From assembly GCA_018715645.1 (NCBI GenBank), contig DVLE01000036.1, positions 50,670 through 114,669 of the forward strand: DNA of 64,000 bases, written 5' to 3'. A program made the position numbers and the translations under genes. Under the pieces are notes generated by a model that had not been told where the DNA came from, ran no database searches, and saw only the letters and a list, made by a program, of their open reading frames with translations. The stretch's first letter is position 1. Every line of letters starts with the position of its first letter. The DNA is from Candidatus Merdisoma merdipullorum. Its GTDB lineage: Bacteria > Bacillota > Clostridia > Lachnospirales > Lachnospiraceae. Shown one piece after another: positions 47,778-56,542 of this stretch.

Positions 47778-48488
47778 ATGGAAAAGAAAACGCAGAAGCT
47801 CTACGAGGAAGTGGCGGACAGACTGTTGGGGCAGATTCAGTCAGGCGTGTACCAGCAGGGAGACAGGCTGCCGGCGGAAAGAATTTTGTCGAAGGAGTAC
47901 GGCGTAAGCCGCTCCGTCATTCGGGAAGCGTTTCGGTTTCTGGAGCGAATGGGCTGTGTGGAAGCCCGTGTGGGCGGCGGCACCTATGTGAAGGCTCCGG
48001 AGATTTCAGATGTGGTCGATCCATTGGCGATGCTGTTCAGTCAGGACGCAGATTTTGTGCTGGAGCTGGTGGAAGCGCGTCTGATTCTTGAGACGGAGAT
48101 TGCGAAGCTGGCCGCTGTGAGAAGAACAGACGCGCAGGTGCGTGAACTGCATAAGATTCTCGACGATATGCGTGCGAATATCAGCCATGGAGGCAGGGGA
48201 ATCGAGCAGGACGCCAGGTTTCATACCCAGCTGGCTCAGTCGGCGGGCAACAGAGCCTTAAATCTTATGTCCGCGAGCTGTTCGGAGGTGCTGAACCGTT
48301 CGATGGAAATGACGCAGATGCTGGAAGGAGTTCCGGCTCAGGCGCTTAAGGCCCATGAGGATATTCTGGATGCGGTGGAGCGTCATGATGGCGAGGGCGC
48401 CAGATATGCGATGCGGGTTCATCTTTTAAGCGCCGATGAGAATCTGCGGAAAGCGTTCGCCGACAGAAAAGAGAATATGGAAAAGTAG
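47778..48488 (+). CDS. GntR-family regulator, FadR (FCD) subfamily
   Basis: 236 residues. N-terminal winged helix ('GDRLPAERILSKEYGVSRSV', 'IREAFRFLERMGCVEARVGG') and C-terminal helical FCD ligand domain (about 95-225, with metal/ligand residues around 'DARFHTQLAQSAGNRAL' and 'AHEDILDAVERHD'). Divergent from the acoABC-like operon, so it probably senses a related metabolite (acetoin, pyruvate or lactate) and binds the TGGT-N3-ACCA site. Start at 47778 follows AGGTGG (five-base spacer). Confidence 0.9.
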   Translation: MEKKTQKLYEEVADRLLGQIQSGVYQQGDRLPAERILSKEYGVSRSVIREAFRFLERMGCVEARVGGGTYVKAPEISDVVDPLAMLFSQDADFVLELVEARLILETEIAKLAAVRRTDAQVRELHKILDDMRANISHGGRGIEQDARFHTQLAQSAGNRALNLMSASCSEVLNRSMEMTQMLEGVPAQALKAHEDILDAVERHDGEGARYAMRVHLLSADENLRKAFADRKENMEK

Positions 48489-48541
48489 CGGCGGCGAGGG
48501 AGAGCCTTTGGAAATATAAAATACGTCTTTTTTATACCTTT

Positions 48542-48557
48542 CCGTAACCGCTTACGG
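48542..48557. promoter_or_regulatory. LacI-type operator 1
   Basis: CCGTAACCGCTTACGG: perfect half-sites CCGTAA/TTACGG around a central CG. Upstream of the lacI-ABC operon. Confidence 0.8.
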
Positions 48558-48575
48558 AAATAGATTTACGGCTTT

Positions 48576-48591
48576 CCGCAAGCGGTTACGG
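48576..48591. promoter_or_regulatory. LacI-type operator 2
   Basis: CCGCAAGCGGTTACGG, one mismatch in the left half-site and in opposite orientation to operator 1. Centre-to-centre distance 34 bp, about three helical turns, so both can be bound on the same face. Confidence 0.75.
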
Positions 48592-48651
48592 AACCCCCGA
48601 ATCAAGATATTGAGGAAACAGAACCTGGAGAGAGAAAGAAATCGCAAAGAA

Positions 48652-49761
48652 ATGAATGAAAAGCGGAACAGATCTAAAGTTTCAGGAACAAAAAACGACA
48701 GGCTTACAATCTACGACATTGCGCAGGAGCTGCATATATCGATTGCGACTGTGAGCCGCGCGCTGAACGGGAAAGAGGACGTCAGCGATGAGACGAGGAA
48801 GCGCATTATGGAAGCGGCCAGAGAAATGGGGTATAAGGCAAGCAGGTCGGCGTCCAGCCTTTCCAGAAAAGAGAAAAGATTTGCTGTTCTGTTTCCGGAG
48901 CTCATCCATGATTACAACAATGAAATACGCAGAGGCATAGAAAAAGAGGTGGAGGAGCTAAGAGAGTATCATCTGAGCGTCGATATGCTGACGATACAGG
49001 GCGATCCGGAGATATTCGCCTCAAAGCTCCGGGAGCTTTCCGCCGATGGCTACGATGGGGCGATCGTTCTGTCTTCCGTCGGAGAGGCCAGACTTTCCGA
49101 GCTGCTGCGGGAAATGAAGCTGAGCAGGATGGCGGTCGCGACTGTGACTACCGACCTGGATCGTGACGTACGTGTCTTTAACGTGCAGAGCAACGGCGGG
49201 GTAGCGGGCCGTATGGCGGGAGAGCTTCTGTCTCTTTTGACCGGACCCGGCGCAAAGGCGGCGCTGGTGACAGGCCAGCTTACGAGCCAGGTGCATAAGA
49301 GTACGGCTGAGGGCTTTCTTGAGGAGGCCAGGAGGCAGGGACTGGAAATCGCGGGCATATACGAGCATTATGATCAGCCTGCGAAAGCGTACGAGTGCGC
49401 GGAGACTGTGATTCGGGAGCATCCGGATCTGAGCGGGATTTACCTTGCCACAGCCAATTCCGTGACCTTTTGCAGCCGCCTCGCGGAGCTTGGCTACGCC
49501 GGGAAGATAAAGCTTGTGGCGTCCGACGTATTTCCGAAAATGATAGAATTTATTCGTTCCGGACTGGTGTACGCTACGATTTTTCAGAATCCCTTTGATC
49601 AGGGAAGGCTGGCTACGAGATATTTGTTTGAGCATCTGGTGGAAGGAAGGGAGTTCGGCGGGAACCGGATTCTCCTGGATCCCCAGATTGTCATACGAAG
49701 CAACCTGGAACTATATGAGAAAAAACTTCTGGATGTAATGAGCGAAGACGTTTTGTTCTAG
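48652..49761 (+). CDS. LacI-family transcriptional regulator
   Basis: 369 residues from the ATG at 48652 (a TTG at 48610 would add 14). The helix-turn-helix 'LTIYDIAQELHISIATVSRA' and hinge 'LNGKEDVSDETRKRIMEAAR' are standard. The periplasmic-binding-like sensor covers about 75-350. It precedes the ABC/catabolic operon and lies just after two matching operators, so it presumably represses its own operon and is released by the imported sugar or a product. Ribosome site is poor (GGAGAG far upstream). Confidence 0.92.
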   Translation: MNEKRNRSKVSGTKNDRLTIYDIAQELHISIATVSRALNGKEDVSDETRKRIMEAAREMGYKASRSASSLSRKEKRFAVLFPELIHDYNNEIRRGIEKEVEELREYHLSVDMLTIQGDPEIFASKLRELSADGYDGAIVLSSVGEARLSELLREMKLSRMAVATVTTDLDRDVRVFNVQSNGGVAGRMAGELLSLLTGPGAKAALVTGQLTSQVHKSTAEGFLEEARRQGLEIAGIYEHYDQPAKAYECAETVIREHPDLSGIYLATANSVTFCSRLAELGYAGKIKLVASDVFPKMIEFIRSGLVYATIFQNPFDQGRLATRYLFEHLVEGREFGGNRILLDPQIVIRSNLELYEKKLLDVMSEDVLF

Positions 49762-49835
49762 GGAAGGAAAGGAGGGTAGAGAAAAAAATACTGTAACAGC
49801 AAAAACAAAAACGTATCAAGATAAGGGGGATACAT

Positions 49836-50960
49836 ATGAAAAAAAGAATGATTCAAAAAGTTTTGGCAATGTTGATTTGCATGAGTATGGTACTGGGAAT
49901 GACAGCATGCGGCGGCGGAGACGACGGAAGCGCGGATACCGCTGCGACAGAAACGACAGAAACGGCGGATACGGCGGACACGGAAGAGGAAACTCAGACA
50001 GAGACCGCTGCGGAGGACTTTGATCCGTCCCAGTATTCCGTAGCCATTTGTATGGACAGTATGAATCATCCTGTTCACCGTATCGTTCAGCTTGGTTTCC
50101 TGAAAGCGGCGGAAGCCCTCGGATATGAGAACGCGAAGGTAATCGGAACTGAGGGAGGAGATACCAGCGAGGCGTTCGCGGCGGCGGAAGCCTTCGCGGC
50201 CGAGGGCGGCAACGGACTTCTTCTCTGGGCAGGAGATTCCAGCAGCTACAATACCATCGCAAACGTGGCGAGCCAGGGCGTGGTGGTAGGCATCCCGCAT
50301 TTTAATCATCAGCAGGAGGACGGCAGCTATCCGGAGGGACTTGCGTTCAATATGGCATGCGATCCCGTGCTTTACGGCCAGCAGGTAGCGGAGCTGATGG
50401 CGGAAAATCTGGACGGCATGGAAGGCTCCGTGGCTCTGACCCAGAATACGAAGAATATGACGGAAAACGCCGCGACGGAATCCTTTATCGAGACATGGAA
50501 TTCTCTGGACGGCACCTACGATCTGAGCGGAATCAAGGTTCTGGACGTACAGCTTGAGGGAGGCGTGGTAGACCAGGCTACGGCTACGAATCTGGCTATC
50601 ATTCAGTCGAATCCGGATATTATCGGAGCTTTCGGAACGACCGGAAATTCTCCGATCACCTGGGCGGACGCAGCGACCAAGGCAGGCAAGGCTGACGGAG
50701 AGATCTTCATCGTAGGAATGGACGCTACAGAGGCAAATCTGGACTATCTGGAAGCGGGCAAGGTGCAGGCGATCGTAGCGCAGCCCCTTTACGACGAGGC
50801 ATATAAGACCATGGAATACCTGGATACGATTTTCCGGGGAGGAACCGTTCCGGAATGGACGGATCTGGAAGCGCCTGTGGTGACTGTAGATGGAGAAGGC
50901 AAGAACGGCATCGAATACCATCGCGATATAGCGGCTCAGGTGGAGGAATTCTTCCAGTAA
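49836..50960 (+). CDS. Sugar ABC transporter substrate-binding lipoprotein
   Basis: 374 residues. Signal peptide with lipobox MTAC (Cys25), then a Thr/Glu/Asp-rich linker (about 30-60) and a ribose-binding-like type I fold ('GVVVGIPHFNHQQEDGSYPE', 'FGTTGNSPITWADAATKAG'). Captures the sugar for the transporter encoded downstream. Strong ribosome site AAGGGGGATACAT. Likely the most expressed gene of the operon given the hairpin after it. Confidence 0.94.
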   Translation: MKKRMIQKVLAMLICMSMVLGMTACGGGDDGSADTAATETTETADTADTEEETQTETAAEDFDPSQYSVAICMDSMNHPVHRIVQLGFLKAAEALGYENAKVIGTEGGDTSEAFAAAEAFAAEGGNGLLLWAGDSSSYNTIANVASQGVVVGIPHFNHQQEDGSYPEGLAFNMACDPVLYGQQVAELMAENLDGMEGSVALTQNTKNMTENAATESFIETWNSLDGTYDLSGIKVLDVQLEGGVVDQATATNLAIIQSNPDIIGAFGTTGNSPITWADAATKAGKADGEIFIVGMDATEANLDYLEAGKVQAIVAQPLYDEAYKTMEYLDTIFRGGTVPEWTDLEAPVVTVDGEGKNGIEYHRDIAAQVEEFFQ

Positions 50961-50986
50961 TAGAAAAAAGCAGCGCAGGGTTTGCG

Positions 50987-51027
50987 GCGGGAGGGTGCAG
51001 GAGGGTGTTCCGGCGACACCCTCCCGC
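50987..51027 (+). terminator. Attenuator or RNA-stabilising hairpin after the binding-protein gene
   Basis: The right arm CACCCTCCCGC (51017-51027) can pair with GCGGGAGGGTG (50987-50997), while the nearer GGAGGGTGT (51000-51008) can pair with ACACCCTCC (51016-51024). No T-run follows, so stabilisation of the upstream message is more likely than full termination. Confidence 0.55.
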
Positions 51028-51053
51028 TTATAAAAATCAGGAAGGAAATTCGT

Positions 51054-52640
51054 ATGGAGAGAGAATACGTACTTGAGGCTGTTGACATAACCAAGAGATT
51101 TCCCGGCGTGCTGGCGAACGACAGAGTATGTCTGAATGTAAAATACGGAGAAGTGCTTGGACTGATTGGAGAAAACGGCGCGGGAAAATCGACGCTTTTG
51201 AAGATTCTGAACGGCATCTATCCTCATGGCTCGTATGAAGGGAAGCTGGTCCTTGAGGGAGAGGAAATCCATCCCGCAAGCACTCAGGACGCTATGGAAA
51301 AGGGGATCGGATATGTTCCCCAGGAAATCAACGTGCTGAAAAACTTCAGCGTGGCGGAAAACATCTATATGTCGGATCTGCGCATGGAAAAGCTGGATCC
51401 GGATAAAAAGAAGAAAAAAACGCCGTTTGTGAATTTTAGAAAAATGTATGAGTCCTGCGAGCTCCTGCTCCGGGAGAATAAAATAGAACTGAACGCAAAA
51501 GCGGACGTACGCAAATTATCGGTAGGACAGCAGCAGATGCTGATGATTGCAAGAGCGCTGGCGACGAAGCCCAGAGTGCTGATTCTGGACGAGCCGACCA
51601 CCTCTTTGTCGGGAAAAGACGTAAAGAGTCTTTTTGATGTGGTAAGAAGCTTAAAGGAGAAGGGAACAAGCATTATTTTTGTTACACATAAATTGGAAGA
51701 AATCATGGAGCTGACGGATCGGGTGACCATCCTCAGAGACGGAAAAAATATCAGCACGTTTGAGAAGAAGGATTACGATACGGGAAAAATCATCGCGGAC
51801 ATGATAGGAAGGGAGCTTTCCGAGCTGTATCCCGCACGGAAGAATCCTATCGGGGAGGAGGTTCTCCGGGTAGAGGGGCTGACGGTCGCTCATCCCTATA
51901 TCGCCAACAGAGAGCTGATACACGAGGTATCCTTCCAGGTGCGCGCAGGCGAGGTGCTTGGACTGGGCGGACTGGTGGGAGCGGGAAGATCCGAGGTGTG
52001 CTCCGCTATCTACGGTATGCTCCCACGCAAGTCCGGAAGAATATTTCTGGACGGGAAAGAGGTGCATATCAAAAATACGGAAGACGCGGTAAAGCATGGA
52101 ATCAGCATGGTCAGCGAGGACAGAAAACGATACGGACTGAATTTCAGCTGGGATATAAAGAAAAATATCGCCATCTCCAATCTGAAAGCCATAAGCCGGG
52201 CGTACTTTGTATCCTCCAGACAGCTTGAAAGGAGAGTCAGGCCGTATTTTGAGGAGCTTCGCATCAAGGCTCCCGGACTTGGCACGAGAGTGGCTACGCT
52301 GTCGGGCGGAAACCAGCAGAAGGTGGTAATCGCCAGAGCGCTGAACGTTTCTCCGAGAGTGATGATTCTGGACGAGCCCACGAAGGGCATAGACGTAGGA
52401 TCCAAGAATGAGATCTATCAGCTTATCAACGAGATGGCGGCTCAGGGAGTGGCCGTGATCATGATTTCCTCAGAGCTTCCGGAGCTTATGGCCATGAGCG
52501 ACAGATTCATTATCATGGCGGACGGACATGTGGCCGGAGAGCTGTCAAAGGAAGAAGCTCAGGAGTCAAGCATTATGCGGCTGGCGACAAAAAGTTTCCG
52601 ACAGGATGAAACAGGCAAGAAGAAGGAGGCGAAGAAATGA
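51054..52640 (+). CDS. Sugar ABC transporter ATP-binding protein (two ATPase domains)
   Basis: 528 residues, RbsA/MglA type. First domain: Walker A 'GENGAGKST', signature 'LSVGQQQM', Walker B 'VLILDEPT'. Second domain: degenerate Walker A 'GLVGAGRSEV', signature 'LSGGNQQKV', 'VMILDEPTKGIDVGSKNE'. Drives sugar import with the two permeases. An extra Lys-rich stretch (about 112-125) lies in the first domain. The following permease overlaps by four bases. Confidence 0.95.
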   Translation: MEREYVLEAVDITKRFPGVLANDRVCLNVKYGEVLGLIGENGAGKSTLLKILNGIYPHGSYEGKLVLEGEEIHPASTQDAMEKGIGYVPQEINVLKNFSVAENIYMSDLRMEKLDPDKKKKKTPFVNFRKMYESCELLLRENKIELNAKADVRKLSVGQQQMLMIARALATKPRVLILDEPTTSLSGKDVKSLFDVVRSLKEKGTSIIFVTHKLEEIMELTDRVTILRDGKNISTFEKKDYDTGKIIADMIGRELSELYPARKNPIGEEVLRVEGLTVAHPYIANRELIHEVSFQVRAGEVLGLGGLVGAGRSEVCSAIYGMLPRKSGRIFLDGKEVHIKNTEDAVKHGISMVSEDRKRYGLNFSWDIKKNIAISNLKAISRAYFVSSRQLERRVRPYFEELRIKAPGLGTRVATLSGGNQQKVVIARALNVSPRVMILDEPTKGIDVGSKNEIYQLINEMAAQGVAVIMISSELPELMAMSDRFIIMADGHVAGELSKEEAQESSIMRLATKSFRQDETGKKKEAKK

Positions 52641-53623
52641 GCGAAAGACAAAAGAACAGAAAATCGGGCCTGGCGCTGAGAATTCTGCTGAATCCGGAAA
52701 TCGGAATCCTGATACCGATTCTGCTGGTCTGTGTGGTGACTACGATCCTGAAGCCCAACTTTCTGACCTGGAGATATATTTCTTCCATTCTCGTGGGAAG
52801 CATTTTTATCGGTGCGGCCACGCTTGGGGAATGTCTCGTGATCATGAGCGGCGAGATCGATCTGTCCGTAGGCTACAACGGCTGTCTTGCCGGAGTGGTC
52901 ATGGGCATTGCGGCCAGCGCGTGGGGGCTTCCGCTGGCGGTCTGTCTCCTTATGTGTCTGGCTGCGGGGGCGGCGGTAGGGGCTGTGAACGGCTTCTGCG
53001 TCTGCCAGTTAGGACTTAGCAGCTGGATCACTACGCTGGCGACGCAGTTTATCTGTCAGGGACTGGCCGTCACGATTTGCCAGGGACAGCCGTTGTCTAT
53101 CATGTCTCTGGGAACCTCGGAATTTGTAAGAGAAAAGCCTCTTGGCTTAAACTGGCTGTTTTTTATCTTCATCGTGCTGATTCTGCTGCTTGATATTCTG
53201 CTTCGCAGAACCCGTTACGGCTATTATCTGCGCTCGGTGGGCGGAAATCAGGACGCTTCCATCATGGCTGGAATCAATGCAAAGCGCGTCAAGATCATAG
53301 CCTTTGTGCTGGCCGGAGTCTTTGCCGCTGTGGGCGGAATGTTCGATGTGCTGAACGCGGGAGCGTCCAACTCTGTCTTTGGAAACGGACGTGAATTTCG
53401 GGCGATTATCTGCTGTGCCATCGGAGGCATCTCCATGTCGGGAGGAGCGGGTTCTTCCTTTGGCGTGGCGCTGGGCGTGCTTTTGTTCCATACGCTCTGG
53501 TATTGCCTGAGGATTCTTGATGTAAATACGAATCTTCAGCTGGTGCTGATAGGACTGATCCTGGTGCTTTCCGTGATTATGGATGTACAGAGAAAGCGGC
53601 TGGAAGCACGGAAGATGGTTTAG
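52637..53623 (+). CDS. Sugar ABC transporter permease 1
   Basis: 328 residues, about nine membrane helices, BPD_transp_2 (RbsC-like) family. 'SGEIDLSVGYNGCLAGVVMG' (family motif) and 'GINAKRVKIIAFVLAGVFAA' are recognisable. Overlaps the ATPase gene (ATGA). Two different permeases suggest a heterodimeric channel. Confidence 0.94.
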   Translation: MSERQKNRKSGLALRILLNPEIGILIPILLVCVVTTILKPNFLTWRYISSILVGSIFIGAATLGECLVIMSGEIDLSVGYNGCLAGVVMGIAASAWGLPLAVCLLMCLAAGAAVGAVNGFCVCQLGLSSWITTLATQFICQGLAVTICQGQPLSIMSLGTSEFVREKPLGLNWLFFIFIVLILLLDILLRRTRYGYYLRSVGGNQDASIMAGINAKRVKIIAFVLAGVFAAVGGMFDVLNAGASNSVFGNGREFRAIICCAIGGISMSGGAGSSFGVALGVLLFHTLWYCLRILDVNTNLQLVLIGLILVLSVIMDVQRKRLEARKMV

Positions 53624-53643
53624 CGGAGAGGAGGAGGAGACAA

Positions 53644-54639
53644 ATGAATGAACAGGCGGTAAAAGCAGGAAAAACAGGCAGCAGGCTGCAGGTGCTACTG
53701 GGAAGCGATGAATTTGGTGTATTTCTGCCGCTGCTGGGGATTATTGCGGTGACGACGCTGCTGCGTCCGGATTTCCTGTCCGTAGCCAATTTTTCCTCCA
53801 TGCTGGGACAGGTGACCTTTATTGCCGTGACGGCTCTGGGAGCCAGCTTCCCGCTGATGGTAGGTCAGGTAGACATCTCCACAGGAAGGGTGGCGGGACT
53901 GGCAGGAATCATCATGTCCTCTCTGGTCGTGGATCATGGAATGGGAGCGCTTCCTGCGATTCTCCTGGCGCTGGGAGCCTGTCTGATAGTTGGGGTCATC
54001 AATGGGATTCTTGTAGTCTATCTGGAGCTTCCGGATTTTGTGGCAACGATGGGGACGCTTTATATGGTAGGAGGAGCCAGGTATCTGTTCGTGAAGGGGT
54101 ATCAGTTTTCTCTGAACACACAGGAAAATTTTCCGCTGGTACAGATCTTTGACGGACGCTACCTGGGAATGCCGCTGTACTTCTGGATTATGGTTGTCAT
54201 TTTTGCGTTTGTGTTCATCGTGATTAAGAAGACGCTCTGGGGAAGAAGGCTGCTGGCTACCGGAGATAATCGGGAGGTGGCTGCTCTGGCCGGAATCAAC
54301 ACCGATAAGATGCGCATGGAAGCCTATATGATTTCAGCTTTGCTTTCGGGCGTAGCGGGACTTCTGCTTACCCTGGACGTGGGAATCGGACTTCCGGAGA
54401 CGGGAGACGGCTGGGAGTTTCGCGCTATCGCCGGCTGCGTGGTAGGAGGCGTAAGTCTGGCAGGCGGAAAAGGCTCTCCCCTGGGAGTGCTGATCGGGAC
54501 GGCTCTGGTGTTCGTTGCGGAAAATGCGATTATCTTTCTTGGCTGTCCGGCCACAATGAAAATAGCGGTGCAGGGCTTTTTGATGGCCCTGGCGGTACTG
54601 ATCGATCTGTATAGGCAGAAACGTAAGGTTCCGGCCTGA
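53644..54639 (+). CDS. Sugar ABC transporter permease 2
   Basis: 331 residues, same family as the previous gene but clearly diverged: 'VGQVDISTGRVAGLAGIIMS' and 'GINTDKMRMEAYMISALLSG'. About nine membrane helices. Ribosome site GAGGAGGAG. Ends 35 bases before the dehydrogenase gene. Confidence 0.94.
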   Translation: MNEQAVKAGKTGSRLQVLLGSDEFGVFLPLLGIIAVTTLLRPDFLSVANFSSMLGQVTFIAVTALGASFPLMVGQVDISTGRVAGLAGIIMSSLVVDHGMGALPAILLALGACLIVGVINGILVVYLELPDFVATMGTLYMVGGARYLFVKGYQFSLNTQENFPLVQIFDGRYLGMPLYFWIMVVIFAFVFIVIKKTLWGRRLLATGDNREVAALAGINTDKMRMEAYMISALLSGVAGLLLTLDVGIGLPETGDGWEFRAIAGCVVGGVSLAGGKGSPLGVLIGTALVFVAENAIIFLGCPATMKIAVQGFLMALAVLIDLYRQKRKVPA

Positions 54640-54674
54640 TAAGAAGTCATATCATACAAAGGAGGGGTAAGACT

Positions 54675-55463
54675 GTGAGGGTGGATTTAAAAGACAAAGT
54701 CGTGATTGTGACAGGAGGCGGAGGCGCCATCGGGGGCGCGATGGCTGAGGAGTTCGCAGCAAACGGCGCGAAAGTAGTCGTGACAGGACGGACAAAGGCG
54801 ACGCTCCAGGCTGTCGTGGACGCTATCCGTTCCAGGGGGGGAGAGGCTTCCGCGGTCATTGCGGATGTAGGCAGCAGGGAGAGCGCGGCGGCCATGATCG
54901 AGGAGACCGTGAGACTCTACGGGCGTCTGGATGTGCTGGTGAACAATGCGGGAATCAACGGAGGACCGGAGGAGAGAAAGCCGATTCATGAGTACTCGGA
55001 CGAGCTGTGGGAACGAATCATCAATGTGGATTTGAACGGGGTGTATTACTGCTCCAAACCGGCGATTCTTCAGATGGAAAAGCAGGGAGAGGGAGGAAAT
55101 ATCATCAACATCGGATCTGTGGTAGGACTTACGCCCCTTCGCCTGCAGTGCGCGTTTGCCGCCGCAAAGGCGGGGGTCTTTAATCTGACAAAGGCTATGG
55201 CTTTGGAGCTGGCTCCGCTGAACATCCGGGTGAACGGAATTGCGCCGGGTTCGATCATGTTTGAAGGAACCAGAAAACTTTTTTACGCGGATCCGGAAAA
55301 GGCGGAGGCCATGATGTCTCATATACCGCAGCATCGTCCCGGAGAGCCGAAGGATATAGCCGGAATGGCATGTTTTCTGGCGTCGGAGGATTCCTCCTAT
55401 ATGACAGGAACGATCAGCGTGATTGATGGGGGCTGGATTTGCGGGTACGCGCGAGACTTTTAA
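54675..55463 (+). CDS. Short-chain dehydrogenase/reductase homologue lacking the catalytic Tyr
   Basis: 262 residues, GTG start after AGGAGGGG. Rossmann fold with 'VTGGGGAIGGAMAEEFAANG' (NAD(P) loop) and 'NNAG'. In the active site Ser148 and Lys165 are present, but the YxxxK motif reads FAAAK: Phe161 replaces the catalytic Tyr. It may be inactive as an oxidoreductase, or act as an epimerase, dehydratase or binding subunit. Next gene is a Zn-alcohol dehydrogenase, so dehydrogenation in this pathway could be done by that enzyme. Confidence 0.92.
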   Translation: MRVDLKDKVVIVTGGGGAIGGAMAEEFAANGAKVVVTGRTKATLQAVVDAIRSRGGEASAVIADVGSRESAAAMIEETVRLYGRLDVLVNNAGINGGPEERKPIHEYSDELWERIINVDLNGVYYCSKPAILQMEKQGEGGNIINIGSVVGLTPLRLQCAFAAAKAGVFNLTKAMALELAPLNIRVNGIAPGSIMFEGTRKLFYADPEKAEAMMSHIPQHRPGEPKDIAGMACFLASEDSSYMTGTISVIDGGWICGYARDF

Positions 55464-55476
55464 GTAAGGAGGGTAT

Positions 55477-56541
55477 ATGAAGGTATTACTAGCTTACAGG
55501 CCGGGAGAATTGAGAATAGCAGAGATGGAAAAGCCGACGCCTGGTCCGGGGCAGATCCTTGCGAAAGTGCATCACTGCGGCATTTGTGCGACAGATGTGG
55601 CGATCGCGGATGGAACCCTGACGCTGGGTGAGGGGATGAACCCCATATACCCTGTGCGGATCGGACATGAATGGTCCGGCGTAGTCGTAGAGACGGGCAG
55701 CGGAACCAGGAGACTCAAAGTAGGAGACCGGGTGATCAGCGACACGGGATACTCCTGCGGAGAGTGTGAACCCTGTCTGGAGGGAGAGTATCAGAGCTGC
55801 GAGAACGGACGGCCGATTGGAACTACCGGAAACTGCTGGCCGGGAGCCTTTGCGGAGTATATGCTGATGCCGGAGCGCCTGACCTTTCGGGTGCCGGACA
55901 ATGTACCTCTGGACGAGGCGGCCCTTGTGGAACCTGCCAGCATTGGCCTCTACGGTCTGACGAGAGCCCATATCGGTCCCGGCATGAATATGCTTGTGGC
56001 GGGAACAGGCCCCATCGGTCTGGGCGGTATGGCCTGCGCGAAGGGGATGGGAATCGGAAAGGTCATCCTGGCGGGGCGCAAGGAAAAAAAGCTGGCCGTG
56101 GGAAAAGAGATGGGCGCGGATATTCTGGTGAATACCACGGAGGAGAATTTAAAAGAGGTGGTCATGAGGGAGACCGGCGGCAGAGGAATGGATGTGATTC
56201 TGGATACCACCGGCTCTGTGGAGCTGATCAACGATCTTTTGGATATGCTGCGTCCCAGTGGTTCTATCGTCATACCGGGATTTTATGAGAGGGAGGTGCC
56301 GAATGTCAGGCTGGACAGCCTTGTTGCAAAGAACTGCACGATGATCGGAGCTGCCGGAACCCCTAATATGGGAAGAAAAATCCTGGATATGCTCTCCAAC
56401 AGACATGTTTCCCTGCAGCCTATGATAACGGAGCGTTATCCCTTTGAACGGGTAATGGAAGGGTTTGCCGCGATGAAGGCGCACAATGACAGGCGTATCA
56501 AGATCATGATTGATTTCCCATGTGAGGGCGGAGGAGAGTAG
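55477..56541 (+). CDS. Zinc-dependent alcohol dehydrogenase (sorbitol/threonine dehydrogenase type)
   Basis: 354 residues. Medium-chain dehydrogenase with catalytic zinc ligands Cys37 and 'GHE' (His64, Glu65) and structural zinc ligands Cys93, Cys96, Cys99 and Cys107. The NAD site is 'GTGPIGLGGMACAKGMGIGK'. Probably oxidises a sugar or polyol to a ketone. Ribosome site AAGGAGGG. The kinase gene begins one base after its stop. Confidence 0.94.
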   Translation: MKVLLAYRPGELRIAEMEKPTPGPGQILAKVHHCGICATDVAIADGTLTLGEGMNPIYPVRIGHEWSGVVVETGSGTRRLKVGDRVISDTGYSCGECEPCLEGEYQSCENGRPIGTTGNCWPGAFAEYMLMPERLTFRVPDNVPLDEAALVEPASIGLYGLTRAHIGPGMNMLVAGTGPIGLGGMACAKGMGIGKVILAGRKEKKLAVGKEMGADILVNTTEENLKEVVMRETGGRGMDVILDTTGSVELINDLLDMLRPSGSIVIPGFYEREVPNVRLDSLVAKNCTMIGAAGTPNMGRKILDMLSNRHVSLQPMITERYPFERVMEGFAAMKAHNDRRIKIMIDFPCEGGGE

Positions 56542-56542
56542 G

